Shown: positions 49,543-58,665, counted from the stretch's first letter. The stretch: 64,000 nt of DNA from Pseudooceanicola antarcticus (GCF_900215355.1 NZ_OBEA01000004.1:372001-436000); one strand, 5' to 3'. A program made the numbers and translations. The notes: generated from the letters alone by a model not told the origin.

Positions 49543-49857
49543 CTGTCACTTCGGTGACTATGGGCATAAACGCGCATGTAATAAGCGGATCGGACCCGGG
49601 GGCGGTACCCGGCGGCTCCACCATACATCCCTTGTTGGGGGATCATGGGGCCGAAATAGGATCGACGAACGTGTAAAGATGTAGCTTTGTCCCGGTGAGA
49701 TACCACCGTTATCGGTTCGCTAAGTACAATTGCCAACAACAATCGTGCTCCGGTTGCTCTGGCTGCGTAAGCAGTTAGAAATACCGAAACTTAAGCCCTT
49801 GGGCCTAGCAGCTTAAGGCGGGGTTCGCAGGTACCTGGCAACAGAAACCTGCACTTA
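49543..49857 (+). ncRNA. ssrA: Permuted two-piece tmRNA
   Basis: This RNA rescues stalled ribosomes and adds a degradation tag. The gene is permuted. The acceptor piece comes first, from a GTCAC-TTCG-GTGAC hairpin at 49545-49558 to a T-arm and CGGCTCC-ACCA ending at 49623. A 23-nt spacer follows that is removed in maturation, and then the coding piece begins at 49647 with GGGGCCG, which pairs with CGGCTCC to rebuild the acceptor stem. The tag frame 49732-49770 reads ANNNRAPVALAA then stop. The 3' end (about 49857) is an estimate. sspB lies 3 kb away. Confidence 0.93.
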
Positions 49858-50004
49858 CCTCCCCCCCATTCCATCGCTTTTTTCGCGCCAAGCGCTTCGC
49901 CTCTGCAAAGCGGGCAAGATCCGTCCGCGATTGGCCCCCTGGCGGGAAGGCGAAAGCGCGGCCTTGGCTCTCGCCTCTGCTGTCGCTTCGCTGTATCAGG
50001 CGCC

Positions 50005-51120
50005 ATGAGCGCTGCATTCGAGATATTCCTGCAAGGGGCCCCCGGCCTCGAAGAGATCCTGGCCGAGGAGGCCCGTGACTCCGGTTTCACCCATGCCGAG
50101 CCCGTGCCCGGCGGCGCGGTGCTGAAAGGCCAGTGGACCACGGTCTGGCGTGCCAACCTGAAACTGCGCGGCGCCAATGCGGTGCTGGCGCGGATCGGCG
50201 GCTTTCCGGCGGTTCACCTGGCGCAGCTCGACAAGCGGGCGCGCGGCTTTGCCTGGGGCGAGGTGCTGCGCGCGGACGTGCCGCTGCGGGTCGAGGTCGT
50301 GGCCTCGAAGAAATCGAAGATCTACCACGCCGGGGCCGCCCAGGAGCGGATCGAGCGGGCCTTGTCCGAGGACTTCGGCGCAACGATCGACCCCGGCGCG
50401 CAACTCACCCTGAAGACCCGTATCCAGCGCGACTACGTGCAGTTCAGCGTCGACACCAGCGGCGAGGGGCTGCACAAGCGCGGCCACAAGCCCGCCGTCG
50501 GCAAGGCCCCGATGCGCGAGACCCTGGCCGCGCTCTTCCTGCGCCAGGCGGGCTACCGGGGCGACGAGCCGGTGCTGGACCCGATGTGCGGCTCGGGCAC
50601 CTTCGTGCTGGAAGCGGCCGAGATCGCCGCCGGCCTCTGGCCCGGCCGTGACCGGGCCTTTGCCTTCGAGCATCTCGCCACCTTCAAGCCCGAGCTCTAC
50701 GCCAAGATCCGTGCCGAGGCCCCCGCGCCCGCGACGGATCTGCCCGACTTCCACGGCTCTGACCGCAACGCGGGTGCCGTCGAGATGGCCGGGCGCAACG
50801 CCGACGCGGCCGGGCTGGCAGGGGCGATCCGCTTCCACCACCGCGCGCTCTCGGACATCGCGCGGCCCGAGGGCAAGCCGGGCCTGGTGATCATCAACCC
50901 GCCCTACGGCGCGCGGATCGGCGACCGGCGGCAGCTCTTTGCCCTTTACGCCCGGATCGGAGAGGTCCTGCGCGAGCGGTTCAGTGGCTGGCGCGCGGCG
51001 ATCATCACCTCGGATGGCGGGCTGGCGCGGGCCAGCGGGCTGCCCTTCCTGCCGACGACGCCCCCGGTCGATCACGGCGGGCTGAAGGTCACGCTCTACC
51101 ACACTGCCCCCCTGCCCTGA
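50005..51120 (+). CDS. THUMP-domain RNA methyltransferase (RlmL-like)
   Basis: The N-terminal THUMP domain (about 40-150) precedes a SAM methyltransferase with DPMCGSGTFVLEAAEIA and the catalytic motif NPPYGARIG near residue 300. The organisation matches the YcbY/RlmL N6- or N2-guanosine methyltransferases acting on 23S rRNA. The exact modified base is not fixed. 371 aa. Confidence 0.9.
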   Translation: MSAAFEIFLQGAPGLEEILAEEARDSGFTHAEPVPGGAVLKGQWTTVWRANLKLRGANAVLARIGGFPAVHLAQLDKRARGFAWGEVLRADVPLRVEVVASKKSKIYHAGAAQERIERALSEDFGATIDPGAQLTLKTRIQRDYVQFSVDTSGEGLHKRGHKPAVGKAPMRETLAALFLRQAGYRGDEPVLDPMCGSGTFVLEAAEIAAGLWPGRDRAFAFEHLATFKPELYAKIRAEAPAPATDLPDFHGSDRNAGAVEMAGRNADAAGLAGAIRFHHRALSDIARPEGKPGLVIINPPYGARIGDRRQLFALYARIGEVLRERFSGWRAAIITSDGGLARASGLPFLPTTPPVDHGGLKVTLYHTAPLP

Positions 51121-51282
51121 GCATCACTTCTGCGAGCGCGCCTGACGGGCAACCTGGCTTCGGTGGCGTGGCTTCGCGGTCGCGCCGCAGCACCTGAAAT
51201 CCGCGGTGCGCGAAGCGGGCTTGACCGCCCTCGCCGCGGCCGAAATGGTGCCGCCAGGAGCCCCAGGACCGAGGACCTAGCG

Positions 51283-52551
51283 ATGCAAATCCCCCAGGAA
51301 ACGCCCTCGTGGCGGCAGATGCTGGCCGCCTTCGGGCGCATCGGCCTGGTCAGCTTCGGCGGACCAGCGGCGCAGATCTCGGTGATGCACCGCGAGCTGG
51401 TCGAGCGGCGCAGGTGGATGCAGGAAGAGGGCTTCCTGGGCGCGCTCAGCTTCTGCATGCTGCTGCCCGGACCCGAGGCAATGCAGCTGGCCACCTATGC
51501 CGGTTGGCGGCTGCGTGGCATCGCGGGCGGGCTGCTGGCCGGGATGCTCTTCGTGGCCCCCGGCGCGCTGGTGGTGGCATTGCTGGCGCTGGCCTATGTG
51601 GAATGGGGCACCCTGCCCGAAGTGCAGGCCGCCTTCCTCGGCATCAAGGCGCTGGTCGTGGTGCTGGTCTGCCAGGCGCTGTGGCGACTGTCGCAGAAGG
51701 CGCTAACCGGCAAGGCGCAACGGCTGTGGGCCATGGGCGCCTTCGTGGCGCTTTTCGCCTTCGCCCTGCCTTTCCCGCTCTTGATCCTGGCAGCAGGGAC
51801 CTGGGGGCTGCTGCAACCAGCCAGCGCATCCAACCCGCCCGCACCCGCGCCCGCCCAGGGGCCCGGCGCGCGGCGCAGCCTGCTTGTGGCGCTGGCCTGG
51901 GGGCTGGCGTGGCTGGCACCGCTGCTGGCGCTGCATCTTGCCGGCCAGACCTTCCTGTTCGAGCTCGGCGCCTTCTTCGCCCGCCTGGCGGTGCTCAGCT
52001 TCGGCGGCGCCTATGCGCTGCTGGCCTGGATGGCCCAGGTCACGGTCGAAACCCACGGCTGGCTGAGCCCCGGACAGATGATCGACGCCCTTGGCCTGGC
52101 CGAGACCACGCCGGGCCCGCTGATCCTGGTCACCCAGTTCGTCGCCATGGTGGCGGGCGCGCTCCGGCAGGGGCCGGGGCTGGGGCTGGCGGCAGGCGTG
52201 CTGACGCTCTGGGTGACTTTCCTGCCCTGCTTCCTCTTCATCTTCACCTTCGCCCCGCATGTGGAGCGCCTGCTCGGCCAGCCCCGCCTGAGGGCCGCGC
52301 TGGCGGCAATAACGGCGGCGGTTGTGGGCGTCATCGCCTCGCTGGCGCTGTGGTTCGCGCTGCATGTGCTCTTTGCGCTGATCGGCAGCCTGGGCCCGCT
52401 GCCGCTGCCCCAGCTCAGCAGTTTCCAGCCCATCCCCGCGCTCTTGATCCTGGCCGCCGCGGGCCTTCTGATCGGGCTGCGCAGGGGCCTTCTGGAAAGC
52501 CTCGCGGTGATGGCAGGGCTGGGTCTGGCGACGCAGATTCTGGCCCTGTGA
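51283..52551 (+). CDS. chrA: Chromate transporter (CHR family)
   Basis: Two homologous CHR domains make up 422 aa. The first begins FGRIGLVSFGGPAAQISVMH, with LLPGPEAMQLATYAGW; the second contains LAVLSFGGAYALLAWMAQ and GLAETTPGPLILVTQFVA. Both repeats keep their PGP motifs. The protein exports chromate and possibly sulfate. The start at 51283 follows GAGGA; an upstream in-frame start is rejected. Confidence 0.95.
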   Translation: MQIPQETPSWRQMLAAFGRIGLVSFGGPAAQISVMHRELVERRRWMQEEGFLGALSFCMLLPGPEAMQLATYAGWRLRGIAGGLLAGMLFVAPGALVVALLALAYVEWGTLPEVQAAFLGIKALVVVLVCQALWRLSQKALTGKAQRLWAMGAFVALFAFALPFPLLILAAGTWGLLQPASASNPPAPAPAQGPGARRSLLVALAWGLAWLAPLLALHLAGQTFLFELGAFFARLAVLSFGGAYALLAWMAQVTVETHGWLSPGQMIDALGLAETTPGPLILVTQFVAMVAGALRQGPGLGLAAGVLTLWVTFLPCFLFIFTFAPHVERLLGQPRLRAALAAITAAVVGVIASLALWFALHVLFALIGSLGPLPLPQLSSFQPIPALLILAAAGLLIGLRRGLLESLAVMAGLGLATQILAL

Positions 52552-52663
52552 GCCGCCCGATCCCCCCCCGCAAGAGAGCGATGCCCGGAAATTCTGCCAC
52601 ATCGCCTTCCGTTTTAATTCGAATCCCCTATGCTCTGCCAAAAGTGTCCCCCGGAAGAACAAA

Positions 52664-53182
52664 ATGGCCCGATCCATCGACTACGGAAACCTGATGCACC
52701 GCGCGATGCGCAAGCTGATCCATGACGTACTGACGGACGTGGCTGAAAACGGGCTGCCCGGCGCGCATCACTTCTTCATCACCTTCGATACCACCCATGA
52801 CCAGGTCGAGCTCGCCGCCTGGCTGCGCGACCGCTACCCCACCGAGATGACGGTGGTCATGCAGCACTGGTTCGAAGACCTCGATGTCTCGGAAGAAGGT
52901 TTCGCCGTCACCCTGAACTTCGGCGACAGCCCCGAGCGGATGTATATCCCCCTCGACGCGATCCTGACCTTCGTCGACCCCTCGGTCGAGTTCGGCCTGC
53001 GCTTCGAGACCCAGGATCAGGACGACGACGAGTTCGACGACGAGGACGAGGGCGATGACGATCCCACCCCGCCCGACAGCCCGCCGCCGCTGCGCGACCG
53101 TTCCAAGGCTTCCGAGAAGTCCGACGGCGAAGGCTCCAGCGGCGATGCAGAGGTCGTCAGCCTCGACGCCTTCCGCAAGTAG
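52664..53182 (+). CDS. sspB: SspB adaptor (alpha type)
   Basis: It tethers ssrA-tagged proteins to ClpXP. The fold-defining start IDYGNLMHRAMRKLIHDVL and the core HHFFITFDTTHDQVELAAWL, then LNFGDSPERMYIPLDAI, match the alphaproteobacterial family. A long acidic linker (about 118-150) ends in the ClpX-binding tail VVSLDAFRK. 172 aa. Confidence 0.93.
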   Translation: MARSIDYGNLMHRAMRKLIHDVLTDVAENGLPGAHHFFITFDTTHDQVELAAWLRDRYPTEMTVVMQHWFEDLDVSEEGFAVTLNFGDSPERMYIPLDAILTFVDPSVEFGLRFETQDQDDDEFDDEDEGDDDPTPPDSPPPLRDRSKASEKSDGEGSSGDAEVVSLDAFRK

Positions 53183-53204
53183 GCGCACTGCGACCAGAGA
53201 TTTC

Positions 53205-53235
53205 AGGACCCGCGTCTCAGGCGCGGGTCCTTTTG
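53205..53235 (+). terminator. Intrinsic terminator of sspB
   Basis: AGGACCCGCG/CGCGGGTCCT with a 7-nt loop, followed by TTTT. Confidence 0.9.
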
Positions 53236-53374
53236 CATCCGGGCCCCTGCAGGCGGAGCCGGGACTTCGGTGAATTTTTTGTAAACTCAGGAAAGATCCC
53301 TTGTTTGGCGCCGCCCGGATTGCCATTCCATAGCCAAGCCACGACACGTCGGCAGCAGCCAGGGGGATGGACAA

Positions 53375-53932
53375 TTGGCCAGCGATTTCACGGTGTTTCT
53401 GGGTCAGATGATGCGCAAGCCGAAAGAGGTTTCGGCGATCGCGCCCTCCTCCGCGGCAGTGGCGCGGATGATGACCGAAGGGGTCGAAAGCGTCGAGGGA
53501 CCGATCCTCGAGATCGGGCCGGGCACCGGCTCTTTCACCAAGGTCATCCTCGAGCGCGGTATCGCCCCCGAGCGGCTGATCCTGATGGAGCTCAACGCCC
53601 GGTTCTGCGACGAGCTGCGCCAGAAGTTCCCCGGCGTGACGGTGCTGAACCGCCCCGCGCAGGAGATCGAACAGATCGGCGTCTCGAACCTTGGCTGCGT
53701 GATCTCGGGCGTGCCGGTGCTGGCCCGTCCGCAGATCCAGCGCGAGGTGGTCGGCAATGCCTTCAAGGTCATGGCGCCGGGCGGTGTCTTCGCCCAGATC
53801 ACCTATAGCCCGAACGCCCCGATCCCGCCCGAGACCCAGGCCGAGATGGGTATCACCGCCCGCAAGCGCGGCACGGTCTGGGCCAACCTGCCCCCGGCGC
53901 GGGTCTTCGAGTTCCGCCGCCGCGCCAACTGA
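53375..53932 (+). CDS. Class I SAM methyltransferase (COG3963-like)
   Basis: The SAM motif LEIGPGTGSFTKVIL is present near residue 50, followed by ILMELNARF. The family is called phospholipid N-methyltransferase-like or rRNA adenine methyltransferase-like, and the substrate is not decided. The start is a TTG at 53375 behind AGGGGG; the nearby ATG is in another frame. 185 aa. Confidence 0.85.
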   Translation: MASDFTVFLGQMMRKPKEVSAIAPSSAAVARMMTEGVESVEGPILEIGPGTGSFTKVILERGIAPERLILMELNARFCDELRQKFPGVTVLNRPAQEIEQIGVSNLGCVISGVPVLARPQIQREVVGNAFKVMAPGGVFAQITYSPNAPIPPETQAEMGITARKRGTVWANLPPARVFEFRRRAN

Positions 53933-53986
53933 GCCCGCATCGGGCCGCAGCCCGGCGCGGCCCGTTTCCCCTCAAGGCCCCGCCCT

Positions 53987-53998
53987 TTGTGATCACAA
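53987..53998. promoter_or_regulatory. Perfect palindrome upstream of fumC
   Basis: TTGTGATCACAA is a 12-bp perfect dyad 116 bp upstream of the fumC start. The shape suits a dimeric repressor such as a GntR-type protein, but no regulator is identified. Confidence 0.4.
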
Positions 53999-54113
53999 GA
54001 GGCGTTTCCGGGCCTTCAGGCCCCCTCCATATGGAAAATGTTAGCGGGAACGGCATTGAAACCGTGCCGTGATACGGTAAACCACCTGCGACGTTCCTTT
54101 TCGGAGACCTGAC

Positions 54114-55508
54114 ATGTCGCAGACCCGTACCGAAACCGACAGCTTCGGCCCTCTTGAAGTTCCCGCCGACAAGTACTGGGGCGCTCAGACCCAGCGGTCG
54201 ATCATGAACTTCCCCATTGGCTGGGAAAAGCAGCCGGTTCCGATCATCCGCGCGCTTGGCGTGGTCAAAAAGGCCTGTGCCATGGCCAACAAGGAGCTCG
54301 GCACCCTGGAGCCCGAGATCGCCGATGCGATCATCGCCGCCGCCGGTGAGGTGATCGAGGGCAAGTTCGACGACAACTTCCCGCTGGTGGTCTGGCAGAC
54401 CGGGTCCGGCACCCAGTCGAACATGAACGCCAACGAGGTGATCTCGAACCGCGCCATCGAGATGCTGGGCGGCGAGCTGGCCTCGAAGTCGCCGGTGCAC
54501 CCGAACGACCACTGCAACATGGGTCAGTCGTCGAACGACACCTTCCCGACCGCGATGCACGTGGGCATCGCCATGGCCGCCCGCGACACGCTGATCCCCG
54601 GACTGGAGAAGCTGGCCGCGGCACTGGAAGCCAAGTCGGAAGAGTTCAAGGACATCATCAAGATCGGCCGGACCCACACCCAGGACGCGACCCCGCTGAC
54701 CCTGGGCCAGGAATTCGGCGGCTATGCGCACCAGGTCCGCAAGGGCATCGAGCGCGTGAAGTCGGCCCTTGGCGACATCTACGAGCTGGCCCAGGGCGGC
54801 ACCGCCGTCGGCACCGGGCTGAACACCAAGAAGGGCTGGGCCGAGATGGTCGCCGCCAACATGGCGGAAATCACCGACCTGCCCTTCGTCACCGCGCCCA
54901 ACAAGTTCGAGGCCCTGGCCGCCCATGACGCGATGGTCATGTTCTCGGGCGCGCTGAAGACCGTCGCCGCCTCGCTGTTCAAGATCGCCAACGACATGCG
55001 CCTGCTGGGCTCCGGCCCGCGCTCGGGCCTGGGCGAGCTGATCCTGCCGGAGAACGAGCCGGGCTCCTCGATCATGCCGGGCAAGGTGAACCCGACCCAG
55101 GCGGAAGCGCTGACCATGGTCTGCGCCCATGTCATGGGCAACGACGCGGCCATCGGCTTTGCCGGCAGCCAGGGCCACTTCGAGCTCAACGTCTACAACC
55201 CGATGATGTCCTACAACGTGCTGCAGTCGATGCAGCTGCTGGGGGACAGCGCCTCGGCCTTCACCGACAACATGGTCGTGGGCACCCGCGCCAATGTCGA
55301 GCGTATCGACAAGCTGATGAAGGAAAGCCTGATGCTGGTGACGGCGCTGGCACCGACCATCGGCTACGACAACGCCACCAAGGTTGCCAAGACCGCGCAC
55401 AAGAACGGCACCACCCTGAAGGAAGAGGCCATCGGCCTGGGCTTCGTCGACGAAGAGACCTTCGACCGCGTCGTGCGCCCCGAGGACATGATCGGCCCCA
55501 AGGGCTGA
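54114..55508 (+). CDS. fumC: Class II fumarate hydratase
   Basis: The TCA-cycle enzyme that hydrates fumarate to malate. The signature [15 protein letters not shown] and the motifs [19 protein letters not shown] and [13 protein letters not shown] are all intact; 464 aa. The Fe-S-free class II form. Confidence 0.98.
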   Translation: MSQTRTETDSFGPLEVPADKYWGAQTQRSIMNFPIGWEKQPVPIIRALGVVKKACAMANKELGTLEPEIADAIIAAAGEVIEGKFDDNFPLVVWQTGSGTQSNMNANEVISNRAIEMLGGELASKSPVHPNDHCNMGQSSNDTFPTAMHVGIAMAARDTLIPGLEKLAAALEAKSEEFKDIIKIGRTHTQDATPLTLGQEFGGYAHQVRKGIERVKSALGDIYELAQGGTAVGTGLNTKKGWAEMVAANMAEITDLPFVTAPNKFEALAAHDAMVMFSGALKTVAASLFKIANDMRLLGSGPRSGLGELILPENEPGSSIMPGKVNPTQAEALTMVCAHVMGNDAAIGFAGSQGHFELNVYNPMMSYNVLQSMQLLGDSASAFTDNMVVGTRANVERIDKLMKESLMLVTALAPTIGYDNATKVAKTAHKNGTTLKEEAIGLGFVDEETFDRVVRPEDMIGPKG

Positions 55509-55532
55509 TCGCCTCGACCTGAAGATTTGCAG

Positions 55533-55556
55533 ACGGCGCCCCTCGGGGCGCCGTTT
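55533..55556 (+). terminator. Intrinsic terminator of fumC
   Basis: ACGGCGCCCC/GGGGCGCCGT forms a perfect 10-bp stem with a minimal loop, followed by TTC. Confidence 0.7.
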
Positions 55557-55641
55557 CGCGTTTCCGGCAGGGCCCGTGCCTTTTGGCGACGGAAAGCCCG
55601 GCGCGCAGCGTATCAGGAGGGTCCGGAAGAGAGGAACCCCG

Positions 55642-55926
55642 ATGACCCGCCTTGCCCTGCTGCTGATGCTCGCGCCCCTGGCCGCCAGCGCCCAGACCCG
55701 ACCCACCGATCTCATCGCCGCCGATCTCGGCATCGAGGAGGCGCAATTCGTCGCCTGTTTCGCCGATGTCCGCCCCGATCCCGGCCATGCGCCCTCGGGG
55801 CCGCGCCAGAGGGCCAACAAGGCGGTCCTGCTGCCCTGCCTGCAAGCGGCCAATCCGGCGATCACAAATGCGGCCCTGGACCGTGTGATGGACCGCTACC
55901 GGCCCGAGGGGCCGATGCGCAAATAG
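55642..55926 (+). CDS. Small exported hypothetical protein (94 aa)
   Basis: An N-terminal signal peptide (MTRLALLLMLAPLAASAQ) with an AxA-type cleavage site precedes about 76 residues with two cysteines (FVACFADV and VLLPCLQAANP) that may form a disulfide. GAGAGGAA precedes the ATG. No family is recognised; it is likely periplasmic. Confidence 0.72.
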   Translation: MTRLALLLMLAPLAASAQTRPTDLIAADLGIEEAQFVACFADVRPDPGHAPSGPRQRANKAVLLPCLQAANPAITNAALDRVMDRYRPEGPMRK

Positions 55927-55963
55927 CGCTGACACCCCGAGGGGGCCGTGCTAGGATTTCTCC

Positions 55964-56161
55964 ATGGCCGAGATCACCAACCTCAACCAGTTCCGCAAGC
56001 AGAAGGCCCGCGCCGAGAAGAAGGCGCGCGGCGATGCCAATGCGGCCAAGTTCGGCCGCACCCGCGCCGAACGCACGCAGAGCGAGGCGCGCGAAGAGGC
56101 CGCCCGGCGGCAGCTGGATGGTCACAAGCGCGAGCCCGGCACGGATGAGCCCGAGGCATGA
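55964..56161 (+). CDS. DUF4169 protein
   Basis: The 65-residue protein MAEITNLNQFRKQKARAEKK continues as a highly charged, Ala- and Arg-rich helix, typical of DUF4169. It overlaps the next gene by 4 bp (ATGA). Function unknown. Confidence 0.85.
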   Translation: MAEITNLNQFRKQKARAEKKARGDANAAKFGRTRAERTQSEAREEAARRQLDGHKREPGTDEPEA

Positions 56162-56403
56162 GCGCCCGGCCGGTGAAGCGCTCCCTGACGCTTCAGGGCC
56201 ACCGGACCTCGGTGTCTCTGGAGGATGAGTTCTGGAAGGAATTCAAGCGGCTGGCAGAGGCGGCAGAGAAGCCGGTGAACCAGCTGGCAGCAGAGATCGA
56301 CAATGCGCGCGGGGTGGATATCGGGCTGGCCTCGGCGATCCGGCTCTACGTGCTGCGGGCGGTGAAGCGCGAGGCGGCCGCCGGGCCAGAGCCGGGCCGA
56401 TGA
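56158..56403 (+). CDS. Ribbon-helix-helix domain protein
   Basis: The 81-aa protein has the RHH_4 pattern HRTSVSLEDEFWKEFKRLAE, then LAAEIDNAR and LASAIRLYVL. Such proteins are DNA-binding dimers, often autoregulatory, or antitoxin-like; no toxin partner is adjacent. Overlaps both neighbours by 4 bp. Confidence 0.85.
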   Translation: MSARPVKRSLTLQGHRTSVSLEDEFWKEFKRLAEAAEKPVNQLAAEIDNARGVDIGLASAIRLYVLRAVKREAAAGPEPGR

Positions 56404-56993
56404 TCGCCACGCTGCTGCTGGCCGCAGGCGCCTCGCGCCGGATGCGCGGAGGCGACAAGCTGCTGGAAGAGATCGACGGAGAGCCGCTGCTGCGGCTGAT
56501 GGCGCGGCGCTGCCTGGCGGCCCGGCTTGGCCCGGTCCTGGTCCCGCTGCCGGCCCTCGACCACCCCCGCGCCGCCGTGCTGCAGGGCCTCGATGCGAGG
56601 CCCCTTGCCGTGCCCGAGGCCGCCGAGGGCATGGGCGCCTCGATCCGTACCGCCGTGGCGGCGCTCGACATGCCCCTGCGTGGCGTGCTGATCCTGCCCG
56701 CCGACATGCCCGAGATCACCACCGAGGATCTGCAGAGCCTCGCCTCTGCCTTCCAGGGCACCCCCCTGCCCATCCTGCGCGGCGCCAGCGGCGAGACACC
56801 GGGGCACCCGGTGCTCTTTCCCGCCGCGCTGATGCCCGAGCTTGAAAAGCTGAACGGCGACCGCGGGGCCTCGCCCGTGATCGCCGCTCACAAGGATCTG
56901 CTGCGCCTGGTGCCCCTGCCCGGCGCCCATGCCACTACCGACCTCGATGCACCCGAGGCATGGTCAGAATGGCGGCGCTCTCGCGGCCGCTGA
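56400..56993 (+). CDS. MobA-like nucleotidyltransferase
   Basis: The 197-aa protein starts IATLLLAAGASRRMRGGDKLLE, the pyrophosphorylase loop of NTP-transferases, then VLILPADMPEIT (metal site) and GHPVLFPA. It resembles MocA/CobY-type enzymes that make molybdopterin cytosine dinucleotide or related cofactors. The last 59 bp overlap the 3' end of the RTX-Hint gene on the opposite strand. Confidence 0.85.
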   Translation: MIATLLLAAGASRRMRGGDKLLEEIDGEPLLRLMARRCLAARLGPVLVPLPALDHPRAAVLQGLDARPLAVPEAAEGMGASIRTAVAALDMPLRGVLILPADMPEITTEDLQSLASAFQGTPLPILRGASGETPGHPVLFPAALMPELEKLNGDRGASPVIAAHKDLLRLVPLPGAHATTDLDAPEAWSEWRRSRGR

Positions 56994-58665
56994 CGATGCC
57001 GCCCTCGGCGCGCAGGACCTGGGCCTCGTGGGACTTCAGGCTGCGACGGGCAGAGGCGAAACCATCGAGATGACGGGTCTCGGCCAGTTCGGGGAAGAGA
57101 TAGTGGATCTCGGCCCGCTGCGCCTGGTCCAGCGTCTTCATCGAGTAATCGCCCGGCTGGAAGCTTTCTGACCATGCTCCATTGGCCAGGATGACCTCGT
57201 GCTGGTCAAAGAGCAGGTGCAGATAGGTGACCTCCCGGTTTGACAGGCGCTCGACCCCCGGCATGCCTGCCAGGTCCTTGGCCGCCACCAGCACTTCGCT
57301 TTCCTCGTAAAGCAACGAGGCCCGGTCCGAGCGGATCAGCATGCGGTGCTGCGGCGAGACCACGAGGTCCCGGTGCGGCAACCCGTTGCCAAGCGCGCCC
57401 TCGCGCAGCAGCACGGGCTGAAGGTGCGGCGCGGCGGCCAGCTCTTGCGGGCCGAGGGTCCGCTTCCCGATCCAGCGCAGCTCCTGCATGCCGTTGTCGC
57501 GGGTGATCACCCGGTCGCCCGGCTGCAATTGCTCGACCGGCACCTCGCCACGCATGGTGGCGATCAGCGAACCGGGGGCAAAGCAGATGGTCCCGTCCGG
57601 GACGCTGGTGGTGCGGATCTGCTCGATGCCACGGTAGGTGATGCGGCCCAGTTCCTGGCCGCTGCCGGTCTTCATCAGGATGCGGCCGTCTTCCAGGCCG
57701 GGGCCACCCTCTTCGTAGATGATCTGCAGGTCGGGATACATGGCGTAGTATTCCGAGAGGTCCAGCACGTCCCAATCGGTATCGCCGGGATCTTCGCCGC
57801 CGTAGACGTAGAGATTGTTGAGGTTGGTGCCATCGGCCACGGCGCGCAGCACGTCGTCACCCGAACCGCCATAGAGCTGGTCCTGGTTGCCGTTGCTTTC
57901 CAGCGTGTCGTTGCCCTGGCCGCCGTAGAGCGTATCCGTCGAGCGGTTCCAGCCCTCGTCGCCGGCGTTCAGGAAGTCATCGCCTGAACCGCCGTGGATC
58001 GTGTCCTGGCCCTGGCCGCCATAGACCGAGTCATCGCCCCGGCCCGCCTCGATCGAGTCCTCTCCGCCGCCACCGTCGATGGTGTCCCGGCCTTCGCCGC
58101 CAAAGAGCTTGTCTCGGCTGTTGCCGCCGTCGATCAGATCATCGCCGCTCTCGCCGGTGATCGTGTCGCTGCCATCGCCGCCATAAAGCGCATCGTGGCC
58201 GTCTTCACCTTCGATGTCGTCATTGCCGTAGCCGCCAAAGATCGTGTCGTCGCCGGAATCCCCGTCCAGCCTGTCGTCGCCGTCGTGGCCCCAGATCTGG
58301 TCGTTGCCGTCGTCGCCCAGCACCTTGTCATGGCCCGAGCCGCCATAGATCACGTCATCGCCGGAATGGGCGATGATCGTGTCATCACCGTCACCCGCAT
58401 CGATCGTATCGTGACCCTCGCCACCATAGAGCTTGTCGTGATCCGTACCGCCTTCGAGGTAGTCGTCGCCATGGTCCCCGGACAGCGTGTCGCGTCCATG
58501 GCCGCCATAGAGCTTGTCGTCGCCGTTCCGGCCGTCGAGATCGTCATTGCCGTTGCCACCCTGAATGGTGTCATCGCAATCGGTGCCATCGAGGTTGTCA
58601 TCGCGGTCGGTGCCGGTGATCGAGCGACCCGATCCATCGTGGCTGCCGCCATATCTACTAGTCAT
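56935..58665 (-). CDS. RTX-repeat protein with C-terminal Hint domain (576 aa)
   Basis: About twenty Ca2+-binding nonapeptide repeats of the GGxGxDxL type fill residues about 15-290. A linker follows, then a Hint_2 (hedgehog/intein) domain from the Cys in CFAPGSLIATMRGE near 362, with VVSPQHRMLIRSD and FDQHEVILANGAWSESFQPG. The family is common in Rhodobacterales secreted proteins; self-cleavage at the Cys is predicted but not shown. No signal peptide is present, so type I secretion is likely; its exporter is not in the window. Relative to its paralog, the C terminus carries 22 extra residues that run into the mobA-like gene. A GAGAGG ribosome site is present. Confidence 0.9.
   Translation of the reverse strand: MTSRYGGSHDGSGRSITGTDRDDNLDGTDCDDTIQGGNGNDDLDGRNGDDKLYGGHGRDTLSGDHGDDYLEGGTDHDKLYGGEGHDTIDAGDGDDTIIAHSGDDVIYGGSGHDKVLGDDGNDQIWGHDGDDRLDGDSGDDTIFGGYGNDDIEGEDGHDALYGGDGSDTITGESGDDLIDGGNSRDKLFGGEGRDTIDGGGGEDSIEAGRGDDSVYGGQGQDTIHGGSGDDFLNAGDEGWNRSTDTLYGGQGNDTLESNGNQDQLYGGSGDDVLRAVADGTNLNNLYVYGGEDPGDTDWDVLDLSEYYAMYPDLQIIYEEGGPGLEDGRILMKTGSGQELGRITYRGIEQIRTTSVPDGTICFAPGSLIATMRGEVPVEQLQPGDRVITRDNGMQELRWIGKRTLGPQELAAAPHLQPVLLREGALGNGLPHRDLVVSPQHRMLIRSDRASLLYEESEVLVAAKDLAGMPGVERLSNREVTYLHLLFDQHEVILANGAWSESFQPGDYSMKTLDQAQRAEIHYLFPELAETRHLDGFASARRSLKSHEAQVLRAEGGIVSGRESAAILTMPRVHRGR

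Noticed and set aside
57880-58640. Regular DNA periodicity that resembles a CRISPR or tandem-repeat array
   Set aside because: The period follows the RTX nonapeptide repeat in a coding frame; units are degenerate, and there are no spacers or cas genes.
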